A DNA stretch of 64,000 nt, from contig CACHTB010000003.1 of the NCBI GenBank assembly GCA_902582735.1, positions 1 through 64,000 on the forward strand. The letters are read 5' to 3'. The notes beneath the pieces are model-generated. The model searched no databases, had not been told where the DNA came from, and was given only the letters and a program-made list of their open reading frames with translations. The translations under genes and the position numbers were made by a program. Source of the DNA: an uncultured Pelagibacteraceae bacterium. GTDB lineage: Bacteria; Pseudomonadota; Alphaproteobacteria; Pelagibacterales; Pelagibacteraceae. Numbering within the stretch: the first letter of the stretch is position 1; each line of letters opens with the position of its first letter. Shown piece by piece: positions 1-10,570 of this stretch.

Positions 1-1250
1 TTGGCTAATTATTTTAGTTTTAGTTGCTGTTAATGCTACTTATTTTTATGATAATAATAAAAAAAATCAAATTTTTTTACTAAAAAAATCTTTTAATAAT
101 TTTTACCTCAAAAAATCTATTAAATCTATAACCTCAGTTTTAACACCTAGATATTTAAAATTTGATTATAAAGTTAAAAAAGGAGATACTTTTGAAGATA
201 TAATAGATACTTTAGATTTACCACTTACAGAAAAAAAAAAAATACTAAGCACGTTAAAAAAAAAAGAAATTAAATCTCTAAAACAAAATCAAAAATTACA
301 TTTCAAGATAGATAGAAAAGATAATGTTAAAGTAATTGAGTTTAAAATAGAAATTGACAAAAAAAATGATATTGTTTTTTTAAGAAATGCAAGCCTCAAT
401 AATTTTAGTTCAAAAAAAATTGAAAAAAATTTCAATAAAATTTTAATATTTAAAGAAGGTGTTATAGAAACTAGTTTATACAATACTGCAATTAATTTGG
501 GTATTAAGCCAAATACAATTGTAGAATTTGCGAGACTTTATGGTTTCCAAGTAGATTTTCAAAGAGATATTTGGAAAGGGGACACTTTTCAAATTATATA
601 TGAGCAGTTTGAAAACGAAGAAGGTTCGTTAATTGAAGCTGGTGATATTATATTTTCTAACTTAAACACTCAAGGTAATGATCTTAATTTATATAAATTT
701 GAATTAGAAAAGAAAGAAATTGATTATTTTGATGAAAATGGAAAAAGTATGAGAAAAACGTTAATGAAAACACCTATAAATGGTGCAAGACTTTCTTCGC
801 CATTTGGGAAAAGAAAGCATCCAATTTTAGGATTTACAAAAATGCATACAGGAACAGATTTTGCTGCCCCAACTGGCACTCCAATAATGGCGTCTGGAGA
901 TGGGGTTATAACTAGAGCTCAATGGTGTGGGGGGGGGAGGAAATTGTATTAAAATAAAACATAATTCAGTTTATCAGACTGTTTATGCACATTTATCAAA
1001 ATTTGGGAGAGGAATAAAAAAAGGTGTGAGAGTTAAACAAGGCCAAATTATTGGTTATGTAGGTTCGACAGGACTATCGACTGGTCCTCACTTACATTAC
1101 GAGGTAATAGAAAATGGAAGAAAAATCAATTCTCAAAATTTAAAATTACCATCGGGTAAAACCCTGAAGGGAAAACAAAGAAATAAGTTTGAAGTAAATA
1201 AAATTAAAATTGATGTATTAAAATCAGAACTTATTGCAGGTCTGAACTAA
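1..1250 (+). pseudogene. M23-family metallopeptidase (LysM-like/peptidase M23), 5' truncated by window edge and frameshifted at a G9 run (929-937)
   Basis: Frame open from position 2 to 952; second part 927-1250 in another frame continues the M23 motif (GGGGNCIKIKHN..VYAHLSKFG..GLSTGPHLHYEV). Confidence 0.85.
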
Positions 1251-1642
1251 TCTGCAGCTTCGATATCCTCTTCTAATACATTGTCAATAACCACTTCATC
1301 GCTTTTTTCATTTAAGTTGTTCCCGGTAGTTTTATTTGTATCTAAATTAACTATTTTTGATGCTTCTTGAGAATTTAATATTCTTGAAAAATGATCTGAA
1401 TGCTGGAGATAGTTTTCAGATAATATTTTATCTCCATTAGATAATGCTTCTCTTGCTAAGTCATTATATTTTTCAATTAGTTTTGCTGCATTTTGATTGT
1501 TTCTACCTGGATTTTTTCTTTTAAATTCAGAATTGTTATTAAACTCACCAGTTATTTTATGTCCATTACCATTTCTTTTTTTAAAGTTTCTATCGTTTGA
1601 TCTGAACCTATTTCTTCTATGATTATTTCTAAAACTATTCAT
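1247..1642 (-). CDS. DUF4167-like protein
   Basis: Asn/Arg-rich N-terminus followed by AAKLIEKYNDLAREALSNGDKILSENYLQHSDHFSRIL. Confidence 0.7.
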   Translation of the reverse strand: MNSFRNNHRRNRFRSNDRNFKKRNGNGHKITGEFNNNSEFKRKNPGRNNQNAAKLIEKYNDLAREALSNGDKILSENYLQHSDHFSRILNSQEASKIVNLDTNKTTGNNLNEKSDEVVIDNVLEEDIEAAD

Positions 1643-1644
1643 TG

Positions 1645-2487
1645 CTAGGATTTAGTGCTTACTAAACATCTATCTTTTCCAGAGAGATCTTTATAAATTT
1701 TTGTTTGATTAAAGCCATTTAAATTTAAGTATTTTTTCAATTCTTTTCCTTGTTTATGACCAATTTCCAAAAGAAGTTTACCATTATTTTTTAAAAGTAT
1801 TTTGCATTTATTTATTATCTTAAAAAATATTTCTAATCCTGAAGAACCCCCAGATAATGCTAGTTTTGGTTCATTTAATTTAACATCCTTATCTAAACTT
1901 AATAACTCACTGTTTTTTATGTAAGGAGGATTAGATATAATAAGATCATATTTATTGCCAAAGTATTTGTCAACATCGATATTAAGAAAATTTACTTTTT
2001 TTCCAACTTGATGCATTTCTGCATTTTTTTCTGCTACTTTTATAGCTTTTTTGGACTTATCAATTGCTGTAATTCTGCAGTCTGGTCTTTCTTTAATTAA
2101 TGATATTGCAATACACCCTGAACCAGTACCAATATCTAAAACGTTTTTACTTGATGATGCAGGCAGAATTTCTAAAACCTTTTCAATCATTAATTCTGTT
2201 TCTGGACGTGGTATAAGAACATTTTTATTTACGAAAAATTTATATTTCCAAAAGAATTTAAAATTTACTATATGAGCTATAGGTATATGATTTTGTCTTA
2301 AATTTATAAAATAATAAAAATTATTTATATCCGATTGATTTATTTTTGTATTCAAATTTAATAAAATTTCCTCTCTACTTAAATCAAGTGTTTTTGCTAA
2401 CAACAGTTCACAATCTAGTTTAGGCGATTTAAAGTTTTTAATTTTTAATTGGTTTGATCCTTTATTTAATATCTCTTGATAGTTCAT
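1645..2487 (-). CDS. prmC: peptide chain release factor N5-glutamine methyltransferase
   Basis: NPPY motif (IISNPPYI), DIGTGSGCIAI; adjacent to prfA. Confidence 0.93.
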   Translation of the reverse strand: MNYQEILNKGSNQLKIKNFKSPKLDCELLLAKTLDLSREEILLNLNTKINQSDINNFYYFINLRQNHIPIAHIVNFKFFWKYKFFVNKNVLIPRPETELMIEKVLEILPASSSKNVLDIGTGSGCIAISLIKERPDCRITAIDKSKKAIKVAEKNAEMHQVGKKVNFLNIDVDKYFGNKYDLIISNPPYIKNSELLSLDKDVKLNEPKLALSGGSSGLEIFFKIINKCKILLKNNGKLLLEIGHKQGKELKKYLNLNGFNQTKIYKDLSGKDRCLVSTKS

Positions 2488-2488
2488 A

Positions 2489-3559
2489 TTATAACTTATT
2501 AAGTTGTTCCTCTTGTGCTTGAATACTTAAATTTTCAATCATCTCATCAAATATTTCGCCTTCCATAAATTCTTCCAATTTATGGAGAGTTAAGTTAATT
2601 CTATGATCAGTTACTCTTCCTTGTGGAAAGTTATATGTTCTTATTCTTTCTGACCTGTCCCCAGTTCCAATTTTACTTTTTCTATCTTTAGATCTTTCTG
2701 CATCTCTTTTTTGTCTTTCTAGTTCATAAATCCTAGATCTTAAAATTTTAAGTCCCTTTTCTTTATTTCTGATTTGTGATTTTTCATCTTGCTGACTGAC
2801 AACAATTCCTGATGGTAAATGAGTTATTCGTACAGCTGAGTCAGTTGTATTTACGCTTTGTCCACCAGGGCCACTACTCCTAAAAACATCGACTCTTAAA
2901 TCTTTATCCTCTATTTTAACATCGACTTCTTCAGCCTCAGGTAACACTGCTACAGTTGCAGCAGATGTGTGTACTCTACCTTGTGTTTCTGTATCAGGAA
3001 CTCTTTGCACTCTGTGCACTCCACTTTCGTATTTTAAAGATGAATAAATATTTTTACCTTTGATAGATGCAATGACTTCTTTCAGACCTCCTGCATCACT
3101 TTTTGAAATTGAAATAATTTCTAATTGCCATTGTTTTTTATTACTTACTTTTTCATACATTTTAAAAAGGTCTCCTGCAAATAAACTAGCCTCTAATCCT
3201 CCAGTACCTGCTCTTATTTCAATCATTGCATTTTTTGCATCAGCCTCATCCTTAGGTAATAAAAAAATTTTAATTTTTTTTTCATTTAAATTGAATTTCT
3301 GTTTTAATTCAGAAAGTTCTAATTCAGCTAAATCCTTCATTTCTTTACCAGAGCTAGTATCATTAATTATGTTTTCTAGTTCAGATTTATTTTTATCAAA
3401 TTGATTGTATTCCTTTGCTTCTTTGATTATTTCATTTAAATCAGAATATTCTTTTGATTTTTCAGCAAAAGTATTTTTGTCGATTTCTCCTGAAGATAAG
3501 TCTTTTTCAAGTTTAGAATGCTTGGAAATCAATCCCTGAACTTTATCAAGAGGAATCAT
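2489..3559 (-). CDS. prfA: peptide chain release factor 1
   Basis: GGQ motif [24 protein letters not shown]. Confidence 0.96.
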   Translation of the reverse strand: MIPLDKVQGLISKHSKLEKDLSSGEIDKNTFAEKSKEYSDLNEIIKEAKEYNQFDKNKSELENIINDTSSGKEMKDLAELELSELKQKFNLNEKKIKIFLLPKDEADAKNAMIEIRAGTGGLEASLFAGDLFKMYEKVSNKKQWQLEIISISKSDAGGLKEVIASIKGKNIYSSLKYESGVHRVQRVPDTETQGRVHTSAATVAVLPEAEEVDVKIEDKDLRVDVFRSSGPGGQSVNTTDSAVRITHLPSGIVVSQQDEKSQIRNKEKGLKILRSRIYELERQKRDAERSKDRKSKIGTGDRSERIRTYNFPQGRVTDHRINLTLHKLEEFMEGEIFDEMIENLSIQAQEEQLNKL

Positions 3560-3564
3560 TACTA

Positions 3565-4563
3565 TTAATCTTTTTCTTCTATTTCTTTAGCTTTTTTCTC
3601 GACCATACTGACTACTTTTGAAATAATTTCCTCGCTTTTTATTTTTTCACTCTCAACGCCATTTAAATACATCATATGATTACCCTTACCACCTCCAGTA
3701 ATTCCTATTTCAGTTTGTGCAGCTTCGCCTGGACCATTTACAACACATCCAATAATTGACAAAGTTATAGGGGTTTTTATGTGCGAAAGTTTTTCTTCTA
3801 AAATTTTTACTGTATCAATTACTTCAAATGCTTGTCTGGCACAAGATGGACATGAAATAATCCTTACACCTCTATTTCTAAGATTAAGTGATTTTAAAAT
3901 CTCATTACCTACATTTATCTCTTTTACTGGGTCATCAGAAAGTGATACTCTTATAGTATCACCGATCCCATCCAGAAGAAGTGATCCAAAACCAATTGAT
4001 GACTTAATAGTGCCAGGTAAAAAGCTGCCTGCCTCTGTTATTCCAATGTGAAGAGGGTAGTCTATTTTTTTGGATAATTGTTTGTAAGCTCCAATTGATA
4101 AAAATACATCGGATGATTTAACGCTTACTTTTAAATTGAAAAAATTCTCATTCTCTAAAATTTTAATGTTTCTGATTGCACTTTCAACAAGAGCCTCTGG
4201 ACACGGTTCTCTATACTTTTCAAGAATATCTTTTTCAAGCGATCCTGCATTCACACCGACTCTAATCGCACAACCATTATTTTGTGCAGCCTTGATAACT
4301 TCTTTAATTTTTTGTCTGTCACCTATATTTCCAGGATTAATTCTTAAACAATGTGCACCATTTTCTGCAGCCTCAATAGCTCTTTTATAATGAAAATGAA
4401 TATCTGCAACTAATGGAACTTTAACTTCTTTTATAATTTGCTTTAAAGCCTCTGTTGACTCTTTATCTGGACATGAAACCCTTACTAAGTCAGCTCCTGC
4501 GTTTTCAATTTCTTTTATTTGTTTAATAGTAGATTTGACATCTTTTGTTAAAGTATTGGTCAT
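3565..4563 (-). CDS. ispG: 4-hydroxy-3-methylbut-2-enyl diphosphate synthase; homologous sequence continues upstream in frame to 4635 without ATG/GTG/TTG
   Basis: [35 protein letters not shown] motifs; upstream in-frame [24 protein letters not shown]. Confidence 0.93.
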   Translation of the reverse strand: MTNTLTKDVKSTIKQIKEIENAGADLVRVSCPDKESTEALKQIIKEVKVPLVADIHFHYKRAIEAAENGAHCLRINPGNIGDRQKIKEVIKAAQNNGCAIRVGVNAGSLEKDILEKYREPCPEALVESAIRNIKILENENFFNLKVSVKSSDVFLSIGAYKQLSKKIDYPLHIGITEAGSFLPGTIKSSIGFGSLLLDGIGDTIRVSLSDDPVKEINVGNEILKSLNLRNRGVRIISCPSCARQAFEVIDTVKILEEKLSHIKTPITLSIIGCVVNGPGEAAQTEIGITGGGKGNHMMYLNGVESEKIKSEEIISKVVSMVEKKAKEIEEKD

Positions 4564-4613
4564 GGATTGGACTGATATTGGATTATCTCCCCCAATTTTT
4601 AAATTTCCAACAC

Positions 4614-4871
4614 TTATTTCTTTTGTTTTTCTTCTTCAGACGCGATAATAGCTATTAAACTTCCTTCTGATACTTTATCTCCGATTTTCACGTTTAATTT
4701 TTGAATTTTGCCTGAAAGTAAACTGGGTATCTCAACACTTGATTTATCACTTTCAATTGTGATCAAAGGATCATTTTTGTTTATAATGTCACCTTCATTT
4801 ACTAGGACTTCGATTACCTCAACATCTTTGAATTCTCCAATATTTGGAACTATAAGGTTTTTATCTTCCAT
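4614..4871 (-). CDS. stand-alone biotinyl/lipoyl-domain protein (85 aa)
   Basis: Lipoyl motif [11 protein letters not shown]; no E2 catalytic domain follows. Confidence 0.85.
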   Translation of the reverse strand: MEDKNLIVPNIGEFKDVEVIEVLVNEGDIINKNDPLITIESDKSSVEIPSLLSGKIQKLNVKIGDKVSEGSLIAIIASEEEKQKK

Positions 4872-7800
4872 TATAATTTGGTTGGCATTGGTTTTGCCTG
4901 AGCAATTTTATATTTTTTAATTGCATCCTTGACGTATTTTGATGCAATTAATTGCTCATTAGCTAAAATGCTTAATCCATATGTAACTATATGTTCTTTA
5001 TCTACTTCAAAAAATTTTCTTAAATTTTTTCTCGTATCGCTTCTTCCAAACCCATCTGTGCCAAGTGAATAAAAGCTTTTTGATACATAAGGTCTAATTT
5101 GATCAGAATTCATCCTCATATAATCTGAAGCAGCAAGTATAGGTCCTTCGGTTTTACCAAGACACTTTTCAAGATAAGTTATTTTTTTTTCTTTATCAGG
5201 GTTCAACAAATTATATCTTTCTACCTCTAATCCATCTCTTCTAAGTTCATTAAAACTAGTAACACTCCAAATTTCACTGTCTATTTCGTAATCATTTTGA
5301 AGAATTTCTGCAGCAGAAATCATTTCTCTTAAAATAGCTCCAGAACCGAGAAGTTGAATTTTATTTTTTTTGTATTTTGAAAAATCCTTTATCCTATACA
5401 TACCTTTTAAAATTCCATCTTCACACCCTTTTGGCATTTCAGGATGAGAGTAATTTTCATTCATAGTAGTTATATAATAAAATATATTCTCATTATTCTC
5501 ATGCATTCTTTTAAGGCCTTCTCTAAATATGACTGCTAACTCATAATGAAATGTTGGGTCATATGAAACACAGTTGGGAATAGTGGAAGCCAATAAATGA
5601 CTGTGTCCATCTTGATGCTGCAAACCTTCACCAGCTAAAGTTGTTCTACCTGCTGTAGCACCAATTAAAAATCCTCTAGCCTGACTATCTCCAGCTGCCC
5701 AAGCAAAATCACCTATTCTCTGAAATCCAAACATTGAATAGAATAGATATATTGGGATCATCTCAATATCATGATTTGTGTAAGATGTTCCTGCTGCTAT
5801 CCATGAAGACATAGCACCTGCCTCATTTATACCTTCCTCTAGCACTTGACCACTTTTTTCTTCTCTGTAAGAGCTCAATTGAGCTGCGTCTTCTGGTTCA
5901 TACTTTTGGCCTTCGTGAGCATAGATACCAATTTTTTGAAAAAACCCTTCCATTCCAAACGTTCTTGCTTCATCAGGGATTATTGGAACTAATTTTTTTG
6001 CAACATGTTTATCTCTTAATAAGCTGGTTAACATTCTGACTAATGCCATTGTCGTGGACATTTCTTTTTCTCCAGTTGATTTTGTCATAGTATCAAAAAT
6101 ATTTTTTTCTGGCGTTTTAACTGGTTTAGAAAAAGTTGTTCTCTCTGGGATAAAACCTCCTAAGTCATATCTACGCTGTTTTAAGTATTTTATTTCAGGT
6201 GAATTTTCGTCAGGTTTAAAATACTCTATATTTTTAACCTGTTGATCGCTTAAAGGGACATCAAACCTATCCCTGTAATACATTAAGTCATCAACATCTA
6301 ATTTTTTTTGTTGATGTGTAGTATTTACACTTTCACCAGATTTACCCATCCCATATCCTTTTATTGTTTTTGCAATAATAACAGTTGGGCTGCCTATATT
6401 TTTTAAAGCCTTATCGTAAGCTGCATAAACTTTATGGGGATCGTGACCACCTCTGTTTAGTCTCCAAATATCTTTATCTGACATTGCAGAAACCATTTGA
6501 AAAGTCTCTGGGAATTTTCCAAAAAATTTCTCTCTAACATACAAACCATCTCTAGCCTTAAATGCCTGATATTCGCCATCAACAGTTTCATTCATTAATT
6601 TAACAAGATGACCAGATTTATCATTGGCTAATAAAGAGTCCCAATAAGATCCCCAGATAACTTTAATAACATTCCAGCCTGCACCTCTAAATATTCCTTC
6701 TAGCTCTTGGATAATTTTACCGTTTCCTCTGACTGGTCCGTCAAGTCTTTGAAGATTACAATTCACTACGAATATTAAGTTATCTAATTTTTCTCGAGCT
6801 GCTAAACCAATTGCACCTAATGACTCTGGTTCATCCATTTCACCATCACCAAGAAAAGCCCAAACTTTTCTTCCTTCGTCTTTGATTAAACCTCTATTAA
6901 TTAGATATTTCATAAAACGAGCTTGGTATATTGCTAGCATAGGCCCTAGTCCCATTGAAACAGTTGGGAATTGCCAAAAATTAGGCATTAGCCAAGGGTG
7001 AGGGTATGAAGACAGTCCACCTTTTTTAACTTCTTGTCTAAAACTGTCTAATTGTTTTTCGTTAAGTCTACCCTCTAGAAAAGCTCTTGCATACATGCCT
7101 GGTGCGCTGTGACCTTGAAAATAGATTAAGTCTCCTCCAAAATTGTCACTTTTTGCTCTCCAAAAGTGATTCATCCCGACATCATATAAGGTTGCAGCTG
7201 ATGCAAAAGTTCCTATATGGCCACCTAATTCAGGAAATTTTTTGTTAGCTCTGACAACCATTGCTGCTGCATTCCACCTAATTAATGATCTTAACCTTCT
7301 CTCAATATTTTGGTCTCCAGGAGATTTCGTTTCTTCCTCAGGAGGAATTGTATTTATATATGGAGTGCTTTGGGTGTAAGGAATTTTTGACCCCTGTCTG
7401 TATGCATGGTCAATTAGTTGCTTAATTAAAAAATTTGCTCTCTCAGATCCTTCTTGTTGAACAACAGCTGTAAGTGATTCCACCCATTCTTTCGTTTCTA
7501 CAGGATCAATATCATCTTTATTAGAGACAAACTCTATATTAGTTTTTTTTATATTCTCAATTGGCTTTGGCTCAGGTTTTTTTATTTGATTTAAATTGTC
7601 ATTGTATCGAATTGTATTTTCAGCCTCTTTAATAATTTTTTCAGTAAGTGGGGGGATTTTTTCATCTTTATTTTCAGTCCCAACTACCGACAAAATTACA
7701 TCTCCTTTTGAAACTCTATCGCCAACTTTAACAATTATATCTTTTATTGAACCCTCAATTGTTGATGGAACCTCTACACTAGATTTATCACTCTCAAGAG

Positions 7801-7909
7801 TAATTACTGAATCATTTTTTTTTAAATGATCACCTTTTTTGACAAGCACTTCTATTACTTCTACTTGATCAAAATCTCCAATATCTGGAACTAGCAATTT
7901 TAAGTTCAT
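4871..7909 (-). CDS. aceE: pyruvate dehydrogenase E1 component (AceE type) with N-terminal lipoyl domain
   Basis: N-terminal [11 protein letters not shown] lipoyl motif, then AceE-type sequence (DPVETKEWVESL.., GDGEMDEPESLGAI, RTFGMEGFF). Confidence 0.93.
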   Translation of the reverse strand: MNLKLLVPDIGDFDQVEVIEVLVKKGDHLKKNDSVITLESDKSSVEVPSTIEGSIKDIIVKVGDRVSKGDVILSVVGTENKDEKIPPLTEKIIKEAENTIRYNDNLNQIKKPEPKPIENIKKTNIEFVSNKDDIDPVETKEWVESLTAVVQQEGSERANFLIKQLIDHAYRQGSKIPYTQSTPYINTIPPEEETKSPGDQNIERRLRSLIRWNAAAMVVRANKKFPELGGHIGTFASAATLYDVGMNHFWRAKSDNFGGDLIYFQGHSAPGMYARAFLEGRLNEKQLDSFRQEVKKGGLSSYPHPWLMPNFWQFPTVSMGLGPMLAIYQARFMKYLINRGLIKDEGRKVWAFLGDGEMDEPESLGAIGLAAREKLDNLIFVVNCNLQRLDGPVRGNGKIIQELEGIFRGAGWNVIKVIWGSYWDSLLANDKSGHLVKLMNETVDGEYQAFKARDGLYVREKFFGKFPETFQMVSAMSDKDIWRLNRGGHDPHKVYAAYDKALKNIGSPTVIIAKTIKGYGMGKSGESVNTTHQQKKLDVDDLMYYRDRFDVPLSDQQVKNIEYFKPDENSPEIKYLKQRRYDLGGFIPERTTFSKPVKTPEKNIFDTMTKSTGEKEMSTTMALVRMLTSLLRDKHVAKKLVPIIPDEARTFGMEGFFQKIGIYAHEGQKYEPEDAAQLSSYREEKSGQVLEEGINEAGAMSSWIAAGTSYTNHDIEMIPIYLFYSMFGFQRIGDFAWAAGDSQARGFLIGATAGRTTLAGEGLQHQDGHSHLLASTIPNCVSYDPTFHYELAVIFREGLKRMHENNENIFYYITTMNENYSHPEMPKGCEDGILKGMYRIKDFSKYKKNKIQLLGSGAILREMISAAEILQNDYEIDSEIWSVTSFNELRRDGLEVERYNLLNPDKEKKITYLEKCLGKTEGPILAASDYMRMNSDQIRPYVSKSFYSLGTDGFGRSDTRKNLRKFFEVDKEHIVTYGLSILANEQLIASKYVKDAIKKYKIAQAKPMPTKL

Positions 7910-8029
7910 TTTGAAATATTATATATATCTTTTTTTCTAAAATAGATGATTATTTCCAAAAATAAATAATCAATATTTGAATAATCACAAATATAGATTA
8001 AAAATTAATCTAAAATACTTTAATAAGTC

Positions 8030-8106
8030 GCGCCTGTAGCTCAATTGGATAGAGCGCTTGGCTACGGACCAGGAGGTTCTGGGTTCAACTCCTAGCAGGC
8101 GCACCA
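8030..8106 (+). tRNA. tRNA-Arg (anticodon ACG), CCA encoded
   Basis: Acceptor GCGCCTG/CAGGCGC, anticodon loop CTACGGA, T arm GGTTCAACTCC, 3' CCA. Confidence 0.93.
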
Positions 8107-8125
8107 AAATTGGAAAGGAATTAAT

Positions 8126-8203
8126 TTGTCGCTTCAAAAATCAGTTATTTATTTTTTTTTAATTGTGATAGTTATTCTTTTTATAATTAGTGTATTTATT
8201 TAA
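8126..8203 (+). CDS. possible 25-aa hydrophobic peptide (LSLQKSVIYFFLIVIVILFIISVFI), TTG start
   Basis: Open frame with AAAGGAATT upstream, TAATG overlap with the downstream thioesterase start; below the ORF-track length cutoff. Confidence 0.3.
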   Translation: MSLQKSVIYFFLIVIVILFIISVFI

Positions 8204-8607
8204 TGAATAAAATTTATCACCAAATAAGTAAAAAACCTGGTTTTATGAAACATAACGGTGGTTTATTTTTCAGAGATTTAACAAAAAACAAATATCAATT
8301 TAAAACAAAAGTAAAAAAAAATCATATCAATAAAGTTGGAATTACTCACGGTGGATATATTGCATCAATAATTGATGCTGGTGCAGGTACTGCAGTATAT
8401 CGATCTGCAGGAAATAAAGTCTGTGTAACTATTTCATTAGATATTAAATATATTGGTTCCTCAAAGATTGGTGATGAAATTATAGGTGATGTTAAAATTC
8501 AAAAAGTAACTAACACATTAGTTTTTATGAATTGTGAATTGAGATCAAAAAAAAATAAAATTGCTATAGCTTCAGGAGTGTGGAAAAAATTAAATAAAAA
8601 GTTATAA
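8203..8607 (+). CDS. PaaI-family hotdog thioesterase
   Basis: HGGYIASIIDAGAGTAVY..VTISLDIKYI pattern. Confidence 0.85.
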   Translation: MNKIYHQISKKPGFMKHNGGLFFRDLTKNKYQFKTKVKKNHINKVGITHGGYIASIIDAGAGTAVYRSAGNKVCVTISLDIKYIGSSKIGDEIIGDVKIQKVTNTLVFMNCELRSKKNKIAIASGVWKKLNKKL

Positions 8608-8614
8608 AAAAGAT

Positions 8615-10570
8615 TTAAAATTTAAGCTGCTTTAGATTTTTAAACTCATTTAAAACCTTTGGATTCGCTAAAGCTTGTACATTTTTTATTTTACTTCCTT
8701 CAATTGTGTTTTTTACTGCTAATTCAACAATCTTACCATTCTTTGTTCGAGGTATATCTGAAACTTGAATTATTTTTGATGGAACATGCCGTGGTGATGC
8801 CTCGCTTCTTATTCTTTTTTTTAATCTTAAAATTATATCGTCATTTAAAGAAGAAGATTTGCTCATAACAACAAAGAGAATTATTCTTACGTCGTTATCC
8901 CATTTTTGTCCTACAACTATAGACTCTTTAACTTCTGTAAAATTTTCTATAACTGAATATATCTCAGCAGTACCTAGTCTAACCCCCCCAGGATTGAGTG
9001 TTGCGTCTGATCGACCGTAAATTATATAGCCTCCATTTTTTTTTCGCTCAGCATAATCTCCGTGATACCAAATATTTTTATATTTTGAAAAGTATGCTCT
9101 TTGATATTTTTTACCTCCTGGATCATTCCAAAATTTGTTTGGCATCGATGGAAATGGAGATTTGCACACAAGTTCACCCTTTTGATTAATAATTGATTTA
9201 CCTCTTTCTGAGAAAACATCAACATCCATACCAAGTCCATTATTTTGGATCTCCCCGCTAAAAACTGGAGAAAATATATTTCCTAAAACAAAACACGATA
9301 CAATATCCGTTCCCCCAGATATGGAAGACAAATGAACATTTTTTTTTACATTTCTATAAATATATTCAAAACCTTCAGATGATAATGGTGAACCGGTTGA
9401 ACATATTGTTTTAAGATATTTTAGTTTAAATTTAGACTTAATATTTAATTTTAATTTTTTAAGTTGATCAATAAATTTTGCACTAATTCCCAATAGTGAT
9501 ATTTTTTCTTTTTCGGCTATTTTAAATAAAAGATCTTTATTTTTATACATTGGAAAACCATCAAATAAAACAATCGAAGCTTCGCTGGCCAGTGCACTCA
9601 CAAGCCAATTCCACATCATCCATCCACAGGTAGTAAAATAAAATATGTTATCTCCTGGCTTAATTTCACAATGAAGTTTATGTTCTTTCAAATGTTGAAG
9701 TAACACTCCTCCAAGTCGGTGGCAAATACACTTTGGTTTTCCTGTTGTTCCACTTGAATATAAAATAGCTAAATCATCATTAAAATCGAACTTTTCATAC
9801 TTAAAAATTTTATTTTTTGAATGCACAATATTTTTTTTTGTAAAAATATTTACATTTTTTAAATTACTAATTTTAGTTAGTTTTTTTCCAGGGTATGAGA
9901 ATATAAGTACATATTTTATGGATTTTATCTTATGAACAATTGATGGCAATCTTTCTAAAATATTTATTTCTTTTCCATTATAATAATACCTGTCAGTTAA
10001 AATTAAAATTTTTGGTTTAATTTGTGAAAATCTCTCAATTAGCCCTGGTGTTCCAAAATCAGGTGAGCAAGATGACCAGATAGCGCCAATAGCTGCGGTT
10101 GCTAAGAAACACTCAACCGTCTCAATTTGATTTGGCATATAAGCAGCAACACGGACACCTTTTTTTATTTTATGTTTTTTAAAAAATGTAGCTAAATCTT
10201 CAACATTCTTTTTAAGGTCAATCCAAGATCTAGTTTCTTTAAAACCATTTTCGCTAATAAAAGTAATAGCTTTTTTATTATTGTTTTTTACTAGGAGATT
10301 TTCAGCAAAATTCAATTTTGAGTTTACTAAAAATTGATTTTTAGTAAATTTTTTATGAAATTTGTTTTTTAATGATTTAACCCCTTTAACTTTTGCAAAG
10401 TCCCAAATATCATTCCAGAAAGAACTTGGGTTTTGTAAACTCCATTTAAGAAGTTTTTTATAATTTTTATTACTTTTAAAATTATATTTATTATTTAAAA
10501 ATTTTTCAAAACTACGTAAGTTTGAGTTTTCTTTTTGGGATATAGTGGCTTCCCATAATATTTTCTGCAT
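8615..10570 (-). CDS. acetoacetate-CoA ligase (acetoacetyl-CoA synthetase)
   Basis: AMP-binding motif LYSSGTTGKPK; N-terminal W-x-F/WNDIWDFAK; NPGGVRLGTAEIY; length 651 aa. Confidence 0.9.
   Translation of the reverse strand: MQKILWEATISQKENSNLRSFEKFLNNKYNFKSNKNYKKLLKWSLQNPSSFWNDIWDFAKVKGVKSLKNKFHKKFTKNQFLVNSKLNFAENLLVKNNNKKAITFISENGFKETRSWIDLKKNVEDLATFFKKHKIKKGVRVAAYMPNQIETVECFLATAAIGAIWSSCSPDFGTPGLIERFSQIKPKILILTDRYYYNGKEINILERLPSIVHKIKSIKYVLIFSYPGKKLTKISNLKNVNIFTKKNIVHSKNKIFKYEKFDFNDDLAILYSSGTTGKPKCICHRLGGVLLQHLKEHKLHCEIKPGDNIFYFTTCGWMMWNWLVSALASEASIVLFDGFPMYKNKDLLFKIAEKEKISLLGISAKFIDQLKKLKLNIKSKFKLKYLKTICSTGSPLSSEGFEYIYRNVKKNVHLSSISGGTDIVSCFVLGNIFSPVFSGEIQNNGLGMDVDVFSERGKSIINQKGELVCKSPFPSMPNKFWNDPGGKKYQRAYFSKYKNIWYHGDYAERKKNGGYIIYGRSDATLNPGGVRLGTAEIYSVIENFTEVKESIVVGQKWDNDVRIILFVVMSKSSSLNDDIILRLKKRIRSEASPRHVPSKIIQVSDIPRTKNGKIVELAVKNTIEGSKIKNVQALANPKVLNEFKNLKQLKF

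Noticed and set aside
6054-6245. Antisense ORFs inside aceE, prfA, ispG, infB, pnp, dnaA and other conserved genes
   Set aside because: All lie opposite strongly supported coding sequence, Ser/Ile/Leu-rich translations typical of antisense frames.
8983-8989. C7 homopolymer as a third frameshift site
   Set aside because: It is in frame (Pro-Gly-Gly-Val); kept only as an in-frame control for the G9 runs.
9022-9240. 72-aa same-strand ORF within acetoacetyl-CoA synthetase (a possible frameshift sign)
   Set aside because: The main 651-aa frame is continuous and conserved through this region; this is an alternative-frame artefact.
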